Both the position numbers and the translations under genes were made by a program. Below, one piece after another: positions 17,947-26,635 of a stretch of 64,000 bases of DNA. Where the stretch lies: assembly GCF_004135975.1 (NCBI RefSeq), contig NZ_CP026538.1, positions 2,728,001-2,792,000 on the forward strand, read 5' to 3'. The stretch's first letter is position 1. Every line of letters begins with the position of its first letter. The notes beneath the pieces are model-generated. The model saw nothing but the letters and a program-made list of their open reading frames with translations. It was not told the DNA's origin and made no database searches. The DNA comes from Solidesulfovibrio carbinolicus. Lineage in GTDB: Bacteria; Desulfobacterota; Desulfovibrionia; Desulfovibrionales; Desulfovibrionaceae.

Positions 17947-19935
17947 ATGCGCATCACCATTGACGCCAGTTCCTTGTCCTATCCCAAACGCACCGGCATC
18001 GGCCGCTGCCTGGAATCCATCCTGCCCCATCTGGCGTCCCTGGCCCAGGCGCGCGGCGACAGCCTCACCCTGGTATCGGGCCAGCCCGTGGTCAACGCCG
18101 CCGCCCTGGCCCTGCTTGAGGCCGGTGCCATTCAGGCCGCCACGGTCAAGGTTCCCTCGCTCTACGCCTGGCAGCAGGCCGGTATGGCCTGGCAGGCCAA
18201 GGAAGTCGGCAGCGACGTGCACTACGCCCCGGACGGGCTGCTGCCCATCGGGTTCACGGGCCGCAGCCTTGGCGTCATAAACGACGTCCTGTGGAAGCGC
18301 ATCCCCGAGACCCTGCCGCGCCACATCCGCTGGGTGTTCGCCCTGCGCCAGCGGGCGAGCCTGGAAAGCCTCACCATCCCGCTTTCGCTTTCGGCCTTCA
18401 CCCGGGCCGAGGCCCTGGCCCTGTACGGCGAGGGGGCGGCCCGCATCCGCCCGACGAGCCTGTGCGCCGTGGACCACCACCGCTTCCGCCCGATCCGGCC
18501 CGATGACGGCGGTGAGGCCGCTGCCCTGGCCGATTTCCGCGCCCGCCACGGCCTGCCTGAGGCCTTTTTCCTGTGCGTGGGCAACCTCATGGCCCACAAA
18601 AATCTCGCCGTGGCCCTGCGGGCCATGGCCCGGCTCCCCGAGGACGCCGTCCTGGCCGTGGTCGGCCATGGCGACCCGGGGGCGCTTTCCGTGGCCGCCC
18701 TAGCCGCCGGGCTGGGCCCGGGCCGGGTGCGCTGCCTGGGCTATCTACCCGACGACGACCTGCCGCTCGTCTACCGGGCCGCCGCCGCTTTCGTCTTTCC
18801 CTCGCGCTACGAGGGGTTCGGGCTGCCGCTGCTCGAAGCCATGGCCAGCGGCACGCCCGTGGCCTACGCCAAGGCCGCCTCCCTGCCCGAAGCGGCCGGC
18901 ACGGCCGGCCTGCCCTTTGCCCCGGACGACGACGCCGCCCTGGCCGCCGTCCTGGCCCGGCTGACGGCCGAGCCTGGCCTTGGCCGGGAACAGATCGCCC
19001 TGGGCCTGGCCCGTGCCGCCACGTTCTCCTGGCAGGACTGCGCCCAAAACGTCTTCGACGCCCTCATCGAGGCGGCCGGGGAAAGCGACAAGCGGCCCAA
19101 GATCACCATCGTCACCCCGTCGTTCAATCAGGCCGCCTACCTGGAACAGACCCTGACTTCCGTGGCCGGCCAGCAAAACGCGGCCGTGGAGCACATCGTC
19201 CTTGACGGCGGCTCCAGCGACGCCACGCCCGACATCTTGCTGGCCTGGGACGGCCGGCTGGCGTTCTCGCGCTCGGCCAAGGACGACGGCCAGACCGCCG
19301 CCCTGGCAGAAGGTTTCGCCATGGCCACGGGCGAAGTCCTGGGCTGGCTCAATTCCGACGACTGGCTGTGGTCCGACGACGCGCTTAACGCCGTGGCCGA
19401 GGCCTTCGCCAAGCACCCCGACGCGGTCATGGTCACTGGCGACACGGTGCTGACCGACGCCGACGGCAAACCCGTCATGATCGACATGGTGCTGCCCTCC
19501 TCGCGCCAGATGCGCTACACCATGGCCGTGCCCCAGCAATCGACCTTTTTCCGCAAATCCGCCTACGAGGCGGCCGGCGGCATGGACACCGCCTTTGCCT
19601 ACTGCATGGACTTCGATCTGTTCGAGCGGATAAGCCGTCAAGGCCGCATCGTGCGCCTGCCCAAGGTGCTGGCCGCCTTCCGCCTGCACCCCTCGGCCAA
19701 GACCGCCACCTGGCAGGAGGTCTTTCGCCGCGACCTGGCCGCCTGCCAGCATCGCCACGGCTCCGGACTCCTGCATGAGATCATGATCAAGCTCGTGTCC
19801 CTGGAAGTGCGCCTGGGCTCGGTCCTGGCCCAGCTTGGGGCCATCGTCAAAGGCCGGCGGCTGCCCAGCCACGTCAACTGCCGCCTGGAACCCCTGCGCG
19901 CCTATGCCCGCAAAAAGCACGGCCTGGCCGGATAG
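17947..19935 (+). CDS. GT4-GT2 bifunctional glycosyltransferase fusion
   Basis: This 662-residue protein joins two unlike transferases. Residues 1-375 are a GT-B GT4 domain (MRITIDASSLSYPKRTGIGR; VGNLMAHKNLAVAL; Glu289-x7-Glu297 in RYEGFGLPLLEA). Residues 385-662 are a GT-A GT2 domain (KITIVTPSFNQAAYLEQ; DGGSSDATPD; WLNSDDW; CMDFDLFERISR). One polypeptide could add two successive sugars. ATG 17947 was chosen because the GT4 fold begins there; the 17 codons before it run into the control region. The next gene starts 3 nt after the stop. Confidence 0.9.
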   Translation: MRITIDASSLSYPKRTGIGRCLESILPHLASLAQARGDSLTLVSGQPVVNAAALALLEAGAIQAATVKVPSLYAWQQAGMAWQAKEVGSDVHYAPDGLLPIGFTGRSLGVINDVLWKRIPETLPRHIRWVFALRQRASLESLTIPLSLSAFTRAEALALYGEGAARIRPTSLCAVDHHRFRPIRPDDGGEAAALADFRARHGLPEAFFLCVGNLMAHKNLAVALRAMARLPEDAVLAVVGHGDPGALSVAALAAGLGPGRVRCLGYLPDDDLPLVYRAAAAFVFPSRYEGFGLPLLEAMASGTPVAYAKAASLPEAAGTAGLPFAPDDDAALAAVLARLTAEPGLGREQIALGLARAATFSWQDCAQNVFDALIEAAGESDKRPKITIVTPSFNQAAYLEQTLTSVAGQQNAAVEHIVLDGGSSDATPDILLAWDGRLAFSRSAKDDGQTAALAEGFAMATGEVLGWLNSDDWLWSDDALNAVAEAFAKHPDAVMVTGDTVLTDADGKPVMIDMVLPSSRQMRYTMAVPQQSTFFRKSAYEAAGGMDTAFAYCMDFDLFERISRQGRIVRLPKVLAAFRLHPSAKTATWQEVFRRDLAACQHRHGSGLLHEIMIKLVSLEVRLGSVLAQLGAIVKGRRLPSHVNCRLEPLRAYARKKHGLAG

Positions 19936-19938
19936 CCC

Positions 19939-21042
19939 ATGCGCATCGCCGTCAACGCCCGCACCCTTGCCTATGCCTCCGGCGGCCCCAAGGAATACCT
20001 CCTCAGCCTCATGCGGGCCATGCTCGACCTCCGCGCCGGCCACGACTTCACGCTGTTTTACTCCGACGCCAAGGACGTGGGCACATTCCCCGAGGCCGAG
20101 GAAATCGTCCTGCCCACGGCCAACCGGCTGGCCTTCGACTGGCTGGCCCTGCCCCTGGCCCTGCGCCGTGGCCGCTTCGACGCCGCTTTTTTCCCCTCGT
20201 CCAACATGCCGCCCGGCATCCCCTGCCCGGCCGTGGTGGCCATGCTCGACCTCGGCTATTTCCACCCGACGCTGGCCATGTACCGGGCCGCCGACACCTG
20301 CTACATGAAGTTCGCCATCCGCTACAGCGCCAGGCGGGCCGAACGTCTTGTCGCCATCTCCGAATACACCCGCCGCGACGTCCTGCGCCTGACCCGGGCC
20401 AAGCCTGAACACGTCGCCGTCACCCACCTCGCCTGCGACCCCATGTACAAGGCCCCGGTGGATGACGCCGCCCTGGCCCGCTTCCGCCGCGACCGGGACC
20501 TGCCCAACGAGTTCATTCTCTACAGCGGCAACGTCTCGCCGCGAAAAAACCTCCCCGTGCTCCTTGCCGCCTACGCCCGACTGGCCGACGCCGCCGCCTG
20601 CGATCTGGTCCTCACCGGCGGCCTGGCCTGGAGCGAAGACTTTGACGCGCTCACCCGCCGGCTTGGCCTGGGGTCCCGGGTGCGCCGCCTGGGCCACGTG
20701 CCGCGCGAGCACATGCCGCTGCTCTACCGCTGCGCCAAGGTCCTGGCCTTCCCTTCGCTTTTCGAAGGCTTCGGCCTGCCCATCCTCGAAGCCCAGGCCT
20801 GCGGCACACCCGTGGTCTGCGCCGACGCCACTGCCCTGCCCGAAGTGGCCGGACGCGGCGCGCTGCTGGTCGATCCCGCCTCCGTCGATGCCTGGACCGA
20901 CGCCCTTGCCCGCGTCATTAGCGACGACGCCCTGCGCCGTACGCTCATCACCGAAGGCCACGCCAACGAAGCCCGCTTCACCTGGGACCGCACCGCCCAC
21001 CAAACCCTCGCCGCCCTCGAAGCCGCCGCTTACGCGAAGTAA
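19939..21042 (+). CDS. GT4-family glycosyltransferase
   Basis: This 367-residue GT-B transferase starts MRIAVNARTLAYASGGPKEYL and has YSGNVSPRKNLPVLL and the donor-binding Glu276-x7-Glu284 (LFEGFGLPILEA). Its N-terminal layout closely resembles the GT4 half of the upstream fusion, suggesting duplication within the locus. It is the second and last gene of the plus-strand arm of the glycan cluster. A hairpin repeat follows 5 nt after the stop and may end the transcript. Confidence 0.9.
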   Translation: MRIAVNARTLAYASGGPKEYLLSLMRAMLDLRAGHDFTLFYSDAKDVGTFPEAEEIVLPTANRLAFDWLALPLALRRGRFDAAFFPSSNMPPGIPCPAVVAMLDLGYFHPTLAMYRAADTCYMKFAIRYSARRAERLVAISEYTRRDVLRLTRAKPEHVAVTHLACDPMYKAPVDDAALARFRRDRDLPNEFILYSGNVSPRKNLPVLLAAYARLADAAACDLVLTGGLAWSEDFDALTRRLGLGSRVRRLGHVPREHMPLLYRCAKVLAFPSLFEGFGLPILEAQACGTPVVCADATALPEVAGRGALLVDPASVDAWTDALARVISDDALRRTLITEGHANEARFTWDRTAHQTLAALEAAAYAK

Positions 21043-21047
21043 GGCAT

Positions 21048-21086
21048 GCCTCCGGCGGCCGGGGGCCTGAGGCCCCCGGACCCCCC
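21048..21086 (+). repeat. Arm-plus-hairpin repeat (GCCTCCGGCGGCC family), locus B
   Basis: Arm GCCTCCGGCGGCC (21048-21060), stem-loop 21061-21077 (GGGGGCCT against AGGCCCCC) and GGACCCCCC. It lies 3' of the glycosyltransferase gene in the direction of transcription. Confidence 0.8.
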
Positions 21087-21174
21087 GAATGGTTTCAGGG
21101 GGATAGCGGGATTGCAAGAGCGGGCGGAGTCACGGCAGGTTTGACCCCAGAGACATGTGGGGGCGCCAACGGTC

Positions 21175-21203
21175 TTGCGGGCCTTTTTGATTTACGGTAT
21201 GAA
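21175..21203 (+). promoter_or_regulatory. Possible sigma-70 promoter for the CoADR-rhodanese gene
   Basis: TTGCGG (21175-21180), a 17-nt spacer and TATGAA (21198-21203) lie about 70 nt before the start codon. Both boxes are imperfect. Confidence 0.35.
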
Positions 21204-21275
21204 CAGTATCGGAATTAGCGCGCCTCCGGCCGCGGCAGCGGCCATACCATAGCGTCACCCAAAGGAGAACGCCCC

Positions 21276-22970
21276 ATGAGCAGAAAACGTATCGTCGTCA
21301 TTGGCGGCACCGCCGCCGGACCCAAAGCCGCCGCCCGGGCCAAACGCCTGGACGAAAATGCCGAAGTCACCCTGCTGCAAAAAGCCCCCAACCTCTCCAT
21401 GGCCTCCTGCGGCTACCCGTATTACGTCGCCGGCAGCGTCAAGGAGCGCGACATGCTCCTGTGCACCCCGGCCGGCGTGGTGCGCGACCCGGCCTTTTTC
21501 GCCGGAGCCAAGGGAGTGGCCGCCCTGACCGGCACGGAAGTCACGGCCATCGACCGCGCCGCCCATACCGTGGCCTGGAAACGGACCGCCACCGGCGAGA
21601 TCGGCCATCTGCCCTACGACAAGCTCATCATCGCCACCGGCTCCAGTCCCAAGGTGCCGCCCATCCCGGGCCGCGAACTGGCCGGCGTCACGACCCTGGC
21701 GACTCTGGAGGACGCCGACGGCCTGCGCGAAAAAGCCAAGGCCATGCAGGGCGGCAAAGCCGTCATCGTCGGCGGCGGGCTGATTGGCATGGAAACCTGC
21801 GAGGCCCTGACCGACGCGGGCATGGCCGTCACCGTGGTCGAAGCCCTGCCCCAGATTCTCGGGTTTCTCGATCCCGAACTGGCGCTGCTCGTTGAAAACC
21901 ACGCCAAGGCCAAGGGCGCGGCCGTGCTGACTGGTGTGGGCATAAGCGAAATCCTGGGCGCAAACGGCGCGGTTACGGGCGTGCGGCTGGCCGACGGCCG
22001 CGAATTACCCTGCTCGCTGGTGGTGCTGGCCATCGGCGTGGCCCCCAATGTTGCCCTGGCCAAGGCCGCCGGCCTGGAACTCGGAACCACCGGCGGCATC
22101 AAGACCGACGCCCACATGCGCACCTCCGACCCGGACATCTACGCCGCCGGCGACTGCGTGGAAGTGACCAATCGCCTGACCGGCAAGCCCATGCTCGCGC
22201 CCTACGGCGATCTGGCCAACCTCGAAGGCCGGGTGGCCGGCGAAAACGCGGTCCTCGGCGATACGGCGACCTTCCCCGGAACCATCGGCAGCGGCATCTG
22301 CAAGGTGTTCGATTTCGCAGCCGGCGCAACCGGCCTGTCCGAACGCCGGGCCAGGGAAGCCGGCATCGACGTGGTCACGGCCCTAAACGCCAGCCCGGAC
22401 ATCCCGGGCTTCATGGGGGCCAAGCCCATCGTCTCCAAGATCGTGGTCGAGGCCGCCACCGGCCGCATCCTCGGGTTTGCCTGCGTCGGCGCGGGCAACG
22501 TCAACCGCCAGGTGGCCGAAATGGCCATGGCCATCCTCGGCGGCCTCACCGTGGACGACGTGTCCATGGCCGATCTGCCCTACGCCCCGCCCTACTCCCT
22601 GGCCATCGACCACGCCATCGCCACGGCCCACATCGTCCAGAACAAGCTGCGTGGGCTGATGCGCGGCCAGTCTCCCCTGGCGGTCAAGGACCGGCTGGAC
22701 AACGGCGAAAAACCGCTTCTGCTCGATGTTCGCGGCCCCAAGGAATACGAGGAAATGCGCCTGGGCCTGGGCGAAAAGCTCGTTCCCCTGGGCCAGCTCC
22801 GCAAACGCCTGGGCGAGTTGCCCGAAGACAAACACGCCCCCATTGTGGCCTACTGCAAGGTGTCCATGCGCGGCTACGAAGCCCAGCGGGTTCTTGAGGC
22901 CGCCGGCTACGACAACGTCACGGTCATGGAAGGCGGCCTGGCCGCCTGGCCGTTCGCGCGCGAGAAATAG
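21276..22970 (+). CDS. CoA-disulfide reductase / NADH persulfide-type oxidoreductase fused to rhodanese
   Basis: This 564-residue flavoprotein has an N-terminal FAD motif (VVIGGTAAGPKAAARA), active Cys45 in SMASCGYPYYV, an NAD(P)-binding GGGLIGMET block and the second FAD motif IYAAGDCVEV. Residues ~465-562 are a rhodanese domain with active-site loop CKVSMRG (Cys527). This is the CoADR-rhodanese architecture known to reduce CoA disulfide, CoA persulfide or polysulfide, so a role in cytoplasmic sulfane-sulfur handling is likely. GGAG precedes ATG 21276. It appears monocistronic and is followed by a hairpin repeat. Confidence 0.92.
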   Translation: MSRKRIVVIGGTAAGPKAAARAKRLDENAEVTLLQKAPNLSMASCGYPYYVAGSVKERDMLLCTPAGVVRDPAFFAGAKGVAALTGTEVTAIDRAAHTVAWKRTATGEIGHLPYDKLIIATGSSPKVPPIPGRELAGVTTLATLEDADGLREKAKAMQGGKAVIVGGGLIGMETCEALTDAGMAVTVVEALPQILGFLDPELALLVENHAKAKGAAVLTGVGISEILGANGAVTGVRLADGRELPCSLVVLAIGVAPNVALAKAAGLELGTTGGIKTDAHMRTSDPDIYAAGDCVEVTNRLTGKPMLAPYGDLANLEGRVAGENAVLGDTATFPGTIGSGICKVFDFAAGATGLSERRAREAGIDVVTALNASPDIPGFMGAKPIVSKIVVEAATGRILGFACVGAGNVNRQVAEMAMAILGGLTVDDVSMADLPYAPPYSLAIDHAIATAHIVQNKLRGLMRGQSPLAVKDRLDNGEKPLLLDVRGPKEYEEMRLGLGEKLVPLGQLRKRLGELPEDKHAPIVAYCKVSMRGYEAQRVLEAAGYDNVTVMEGGLAAWPFAREK

Positions 22971-23003
22971 GCAAGAATAAAAAAGAAAGACAAAGAGGAA
23001 GAT

Positions 23004-23042
23004 GCCTCCGGCGGCCGGGGGCCTGAGGCCCCCGGACCCCCC
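23004..23042 (+). repeat. Arm-plus-hairpin repeat (GCCTCCGGCGGCC family), locus C
   Basis: Arm at 23004-23016, stem-loop at 23017-23033 and GGACCCCCC at 23034-23042, identical to locus B. It lies 34 nt 3' of the CoADR-rhodanese gene. The rest of the gap to 23261 holds no gene; CGAAGC/GCTTCG around 23236-23252 forms a small hairpin before the next gene. Confidence 0.8.
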
Positions 23043-23261
23043 ACTTGGAGAAATAGTTTAAGGGGGATCGACGCGGGTTGGTTCTCTGGCCGGTCGGCAC
23101 GCTAAAAAGGCTGTCGCTTGAATCTGGCAGGTTCAGCGTTACTCAAGGGGCCGGGGAGGGAAAAAACCCCTTCCCGGACCGCTTTTGGGGACTAAGGGTG
23201 CTGGGCGGGACAAGTAAGGCTGTTTCGGCTATACGAAGCAAAACGCTTCGGAGCCGCGCCC

Positions 23262-23678
23262 ATGAAAAGCTTTCGCAAGGAACTGTGGTTCAATGTCCCC
23301 GGCCGCCGGGGATTTGTGAACATCACCCGCGACGTGGAGGCCTGCCTCAAGGAATCCGGCGTCACCGAAGGCCTGTGTCTGGTCAACGCCATGCACATCA
23401 CGGCTTCGGTATTTATCAACGACGATGAATCTGGCCTGCACCACGATTACGAAGTCTGGCTGGAAAAGCTCGCCCCCCACGAACCCGTGTCCGGCTACCG
23501 CCACAACGTCGGCGAGGACAATGTCGACGCCCACATGAAGCGCCAGATCATGGGCCGCGAGGTCGTGGTGGCCATAACCGAAGGCCGCCTGGACTTCGGA
23601 ACCTGGGAGCGCATCTTCTACGGCGAGTTCGACGGCCGGCGTAAAAAGCGCGTGCTGGTCAAAATCATCGGGGAATAG
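23262..23678 (+). CDS. YjbQ-family protein (UPF0047)
   Basis: This 138-residue single-domain protein matches the YjbQ/UPF0047 family across its full length, with [22 protein letters not shown], the central [15 protein letters not shown] and the His-rich [11 protein letters not shown], and a C-terminal [13 protein letters not shown]. Some members show weak thiamine-phosphate synthase activity and bind metal through the conserved histidines; the cellular role is unsettled. It stands alone between two plus-strand genes. Confidence 0.88.
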   Translation: MKSFRKELWFNVPGRRGFVNITRDVEACLKESGVTEGLCLVNAMHITASVFINDDESGLHHDYEVWLEKLAPHEPVSGYRHNVGEDNVDAHMKRQIMGREVVVAITEGRLDFGTWERIFYGEFDGRRKKRVLVKIIGE

Positions 23679-23736
23679 TCCCGCCCACCTGCAGCGACAT
23701 TGCGCCTATGCTCCTTCGCCCGCTTTCGTTTGCCCT

Positions 23737-24807
23737 ATGAACGCCCGCCACTCCTCTCCGGCGCACGCCTCTCGGCCCAATCCCGACCGCAAGCCCTGGA
23801 TCGACTGGCTGCGGGCCGTGGCCGCCTTTGCCGTGGTGGTCATCCATGTCACCGCGCCGCTCTACGCCCAAATCGCGACCCTGCACCGCACCGACTGGTG
23901 GATCGCCAACGTCGTCAACTGCGCCATGCGCTTTGCCGTACCGCTTTTCGTCATGCTGGCCGGCGCGCTGCTGCTCGGCCATAACGAGGACGCCGCCGCC
24001 TTCTACGGCAAACGCGCCGCCCGCCTGCTGCCCGCGTTCATCTTCTGGAGCGTGTTCTATCTGCTCTTTGCCTGGGCCACGGGCGGCGACGGCCTGGATA
24101 TGCAGGAGCGCTTCGTCAATGCCGTGCTGGTCACCGGCGCGACCTATTATCACTTGTGGTATCTGCCCATGTTTTTCGGGCTGATGCTCGTCCATCCCTT
24201 TTTAAACGCCTGGCTCCTCGGCCGACGGCCCGAACGGGCCGATCTGGTCGCCTTTTTCGCGGTGGTCGCCTTTTTCGCGGCCCTGCATCAGGCGGCGGAA
24301 CTCATCGAGGCCGTTAAGGGCCTGCGCCTGGAATGGGCCGGGGCCTTTGCCTGGTTCGTGGGCTGCTACGCGGCCGGCTACGTGCTCGAAACGCGCCTGA
24401 ACCGGCGGTTGCCCAATCTGTTGCTGGGCGGCGTTTTTGTGGCCGTCGTGGCCGCCGGGGCGCTGGGCAATTTCGCCCTGGTCATGGCCACGGGACTGGT
24501 CCAGCGGCAGTATCTGCTGCCGGATTCCGGCGTTGCCGTCCTGGCCATGACCGCGGCGCTGTTCTGCCTATTCCGGCAAAACGCCGCTTCGTTGCCCCAA
24601 AGCCGGTTCGTTGCCGCGACGGCCGAGGCGAGCTTTGGCGTCTACCTCATCCATCCGATCTTTTTGTACGTCCTCGACCACGCCCTGCCCCTGCCCCAGC
24701 GGGCGGCTGGCTGGTACGTGCCGTTGGCGGCGCTAGGCGTCTTCCTCGCCTCCCTCGGCACCATTACGGCCCTGCGCCGCATCCCGCTTTTCCGGTCCAT
24801 CTGCTGA
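23737..24807 (+). CDS. Acyltransferase 3-family membrane protein (OafA/WecH-like)
   Basis: This 356-residue protein has about ten membrane helices and the family opening PWIDWLRAVAAFAVVVIHVTAP, whose His in VVIHV is the usual catalytic residue. LWYLPMFFGLMLVHPFL and FGVYLIHPIFLYVLDH are further family blocks. Members O-acetylate or otherwise acylate extracellular sugars. It may modify the surface glycan made by the cluster 3 kb upstream, but the gene is not part of that operon. No strong ribosome binding site precedes ATG 23737, so the start is uncertain. Confidence 0.85.
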   Translation: MNARHSSPAHASRPNPDRKPWIDWLRAVAAFAVVVIHVTAPLYAQIATLHRTDWWIANVVNCAMRFAVPLFVMLAGALLLGHNEDAAAFYGKRAARLLPAFIFWSVFYLLFAWATGGDGLDMQERFVNAVLVTGATYYHLWYLPMFFGLMLVHPFLNAWLLGRRPERADLVAFFAVVAFFAALHQAAELIEAVKGLRLEWAGAFAWFVGCYAAGYVLETRLNRRLPNLLLGGVFVAVVAAGALGNFALVMATGLVQRQYLLPDSGVAVLAMTAALFCLFRQNAASLPQSRFVAATAEASFGVYLIHPIFLYVLDHALPLPQRAAGWYVPLAALGVFLASLGTITALRRIPLFRSIC

Positions 24808-24937
24808 CGCGGCAAGCCACGCGCCCACGTCGCCGCGCCCGAAACACCGCCCCCGCGCTCCAAACGACAAAGCCCCGGCAGCGGCGCGCCAACGCCGCTG
24901 CCAGGACTTGACCAGGGACCCCAAAGGCCGAACGCCG

Positions 24938-26590
24938 TTATTTGGCGCTGGCGTAGAGCGTCTTGATGGACTCCCCGAGCTTCTGGGCCAGGGGCGAGGC
25001 GGCCATGCGGTCCATGACCACTTCGATGTAGGCTCCCGTGCCGCAGGTTTCAGCCTTGGCCATGGCCGCTTCCAACTCGGCGTTGGTCGTGACCTTGGCG
25101 CAAAACCAGTCCGACAACCCAAAGGCGGCCGGAAGCTCGGCGTACTTCCAGGGAGCCAGGTCGTTGTAGGAACTCATGGGGTTCTTGCACAGCAGGCGCT
25201 CAATCAGATAGCCGTCGTTGTTGAGGCAAAAGACGATGGGCTTAAGCCCATGCAGGCCGAATTGCCCCAGCTCCTGCACGGTCATCTGGTGCGCGCCTTC
25301 GCCGGTGAAAAGCAGCGTACGGCGCTGCGGCGCGCCAAGGGCCGCGCCAAAGGCGGCCGGCGTGGCCCAGCCGATGGCCCCCCACAAGGTCTGGTTGAAA
25401 AATTCCGCCCCCTCGGGCATCAGCGCAAACCCCAGCCCCATGGACACCGTGCCGGTCTCGGCCATGACGATGTCGCCCGGGCGCAGGAATTTTTCCCAGC
25501 GCGGATAGAGGTAATCCGGGGTGATGGGATCATTCGGAGCGCCCTTGGGTTCGCCCAGGCCCTTGGCCCGGGGGTGGCTAATAGTCTTGGCCGGCAAAAG
25601 GCGGTCCAGCCCGGCCAGGACATCGCGCATTTCGACGTTGGGGAAGGTGGCGTAGCCCACCCGCACCTCGTGCTGCATGACGGCGATCATGCGGCTTTGG
25701 TCGATGTGGGCGGTAAAGGCTCCGGTGTTGAAATCGCTCCAGTGCGCCCCGAGGTTGAGCACCAGGTCGCAGCTCTCAACGAAATCGCGCACTTCCGGGT
25801 TCATGATGCGCCCGTCGTAGAGTCCGACATAGCCGGGCAGCGTCTCGTCCAGGGCCGTTTTGTCCATGAACATGGTGGCAAAAGGCAACCCGGTCCGCTC
25901 CAGCAGCTCCCGGGCGGTCTGGCGTAGCCCCAGCCGGGCGATGAGGTAACCGGCCAGGACCACGGCCGTGCCGGCCCCGGCGAATTTCTCGGCCATGGCC
26001 TCCAGGCAGGCGGCCAGAACGGCCGGATCGCTTACCGGTGCTTCCGGGGCGCAGACGTACTCCCCTGGCAAGGCCTTGTTGGCCTGATCCTGGGGCAGGG
26101 CCATGTAGACCGGCCGGTTGCGGGTCAGTCCCGCCTCGATGCAGCGTTCGATCTGGCAGGCGGCGTTTTCGGCGGTCAAAATGGCGCTGGCGCAGGCCAC
26201 GGGCTTGGCCATGGCGGCAAAGGCGTCGAACTGGCCGTCGCCCAGAGTGTGGTGGACCACCCGGCCCAGGCGCTGGGTGGAGATGCTGGGCATCCCGACC
26301 AGATGGAACACGGGCAGATGTTCGGTGTAGGAGCCGGCCACGCCGCAGATGGCCGACAGCTCGCCCACGCCGTAGGTGGTGCACAGCGCGGCCTTGCCGC
26401 GTACCCGGGCATAGCCGTCGGCGGCGTAGGCGGCGTTGAGTTCGTTGGTGCAGCCGATCCAGCGCATGTCCGGATCGTCGTCAATGGCGTCGTTTAAGGC
26501 AAAGGAGAAATCGCCGGGCACGCCGAAGACGTCGGTGACGCCGATGGCCTTGAGGCGCGACATGAGCAGTTCGATGACGGTCTGGGGCAT
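24938..26590 (-). CDS. Thiamine-diphosphate-dependent 2-keto acid decarboxylase (pyruvate/indolepyruvate type)
   Basis: This 550-residue enzyme matches the pyruvate decarboxylase family. Asp27 (VPGDFSF), Glu50 (CTNELNAAYAADGYAR) and the double histidine His113-His114 (RVVHHTLGDG) fall at the same positions as in Zymomonas PDC. The ThDP/Mg motif reads GEGAHQMTVQELG...NNDGYLIE, with Glu464 corresponding to the catalytic Glu473 of Zymomonas. It therefore should convert a 2-keto acid to an aldehyde and CO2. Pyruvate, indolepyruvate and phenylpyruvate are all possible substrates. It is monocistronic; a GGAG-like site precedes ATG 26590. Confidence 0.88.
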   Translation of the reverse strand: MPQTVIELLMSRLKAIGVTDVFGVPGDFSFALNDAIDDDPDMRWIGCTNELNAAYAADGYARVRGKAALCTTYGVGELSAICGVAGSYTEHLPVFHLVGMPSISTQRLGRVVHHTLGDGQFDAFAAMAKPVACASAILTAENAACQIERCIEAGLTRNRPVYMALPQDQANKALPGEYVCAPEAPVSDPAVLAACLEAMAEKFAGAGTAVVLAGYLIARLGLRQTARELLERTGLPFATMFMDKTALDETLPGYVGLYDGRIMNPEVRDFVESCDLVLNLGAHWSDFNTGAFTAHIDQSRMIAVMQHEVRVGYATFPNVEMRDVLAGLDRLLPAKTISHPRAKGLGEPKGAPNDPITPDYLYPRWEKFLRPGDIVMAETGTVSMGLGFALMPEGAEFFNQTLWGAIGWATPAAFGAALGAPQRRTLLFTGEGAHQMTVQELGQFGLHGLKPIVFCLNNDGYLIERLLCKNPMSSYNDLAPWKYAELPAAFGLSDWFCAKVTTNAELEAAMAKAETCGTGAYIEVVMDRMAASPLAQKLGESIKTLYASAK

Positions 26591-26635
26591 GGAAATCCTC
26601 CGCTGGATACGGCTTAAAGTGATCGGCGCCGGGCC

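Noticed and set aside
18745-21117. A ~790-codon open frame on the minus strand opposite the glycosyltransferase genes
   Set aside because: It is antisense to two clear genes and has the Gly/Ala/Val/His-rich composition produced by the complement of GC-rich codons; no known motif.
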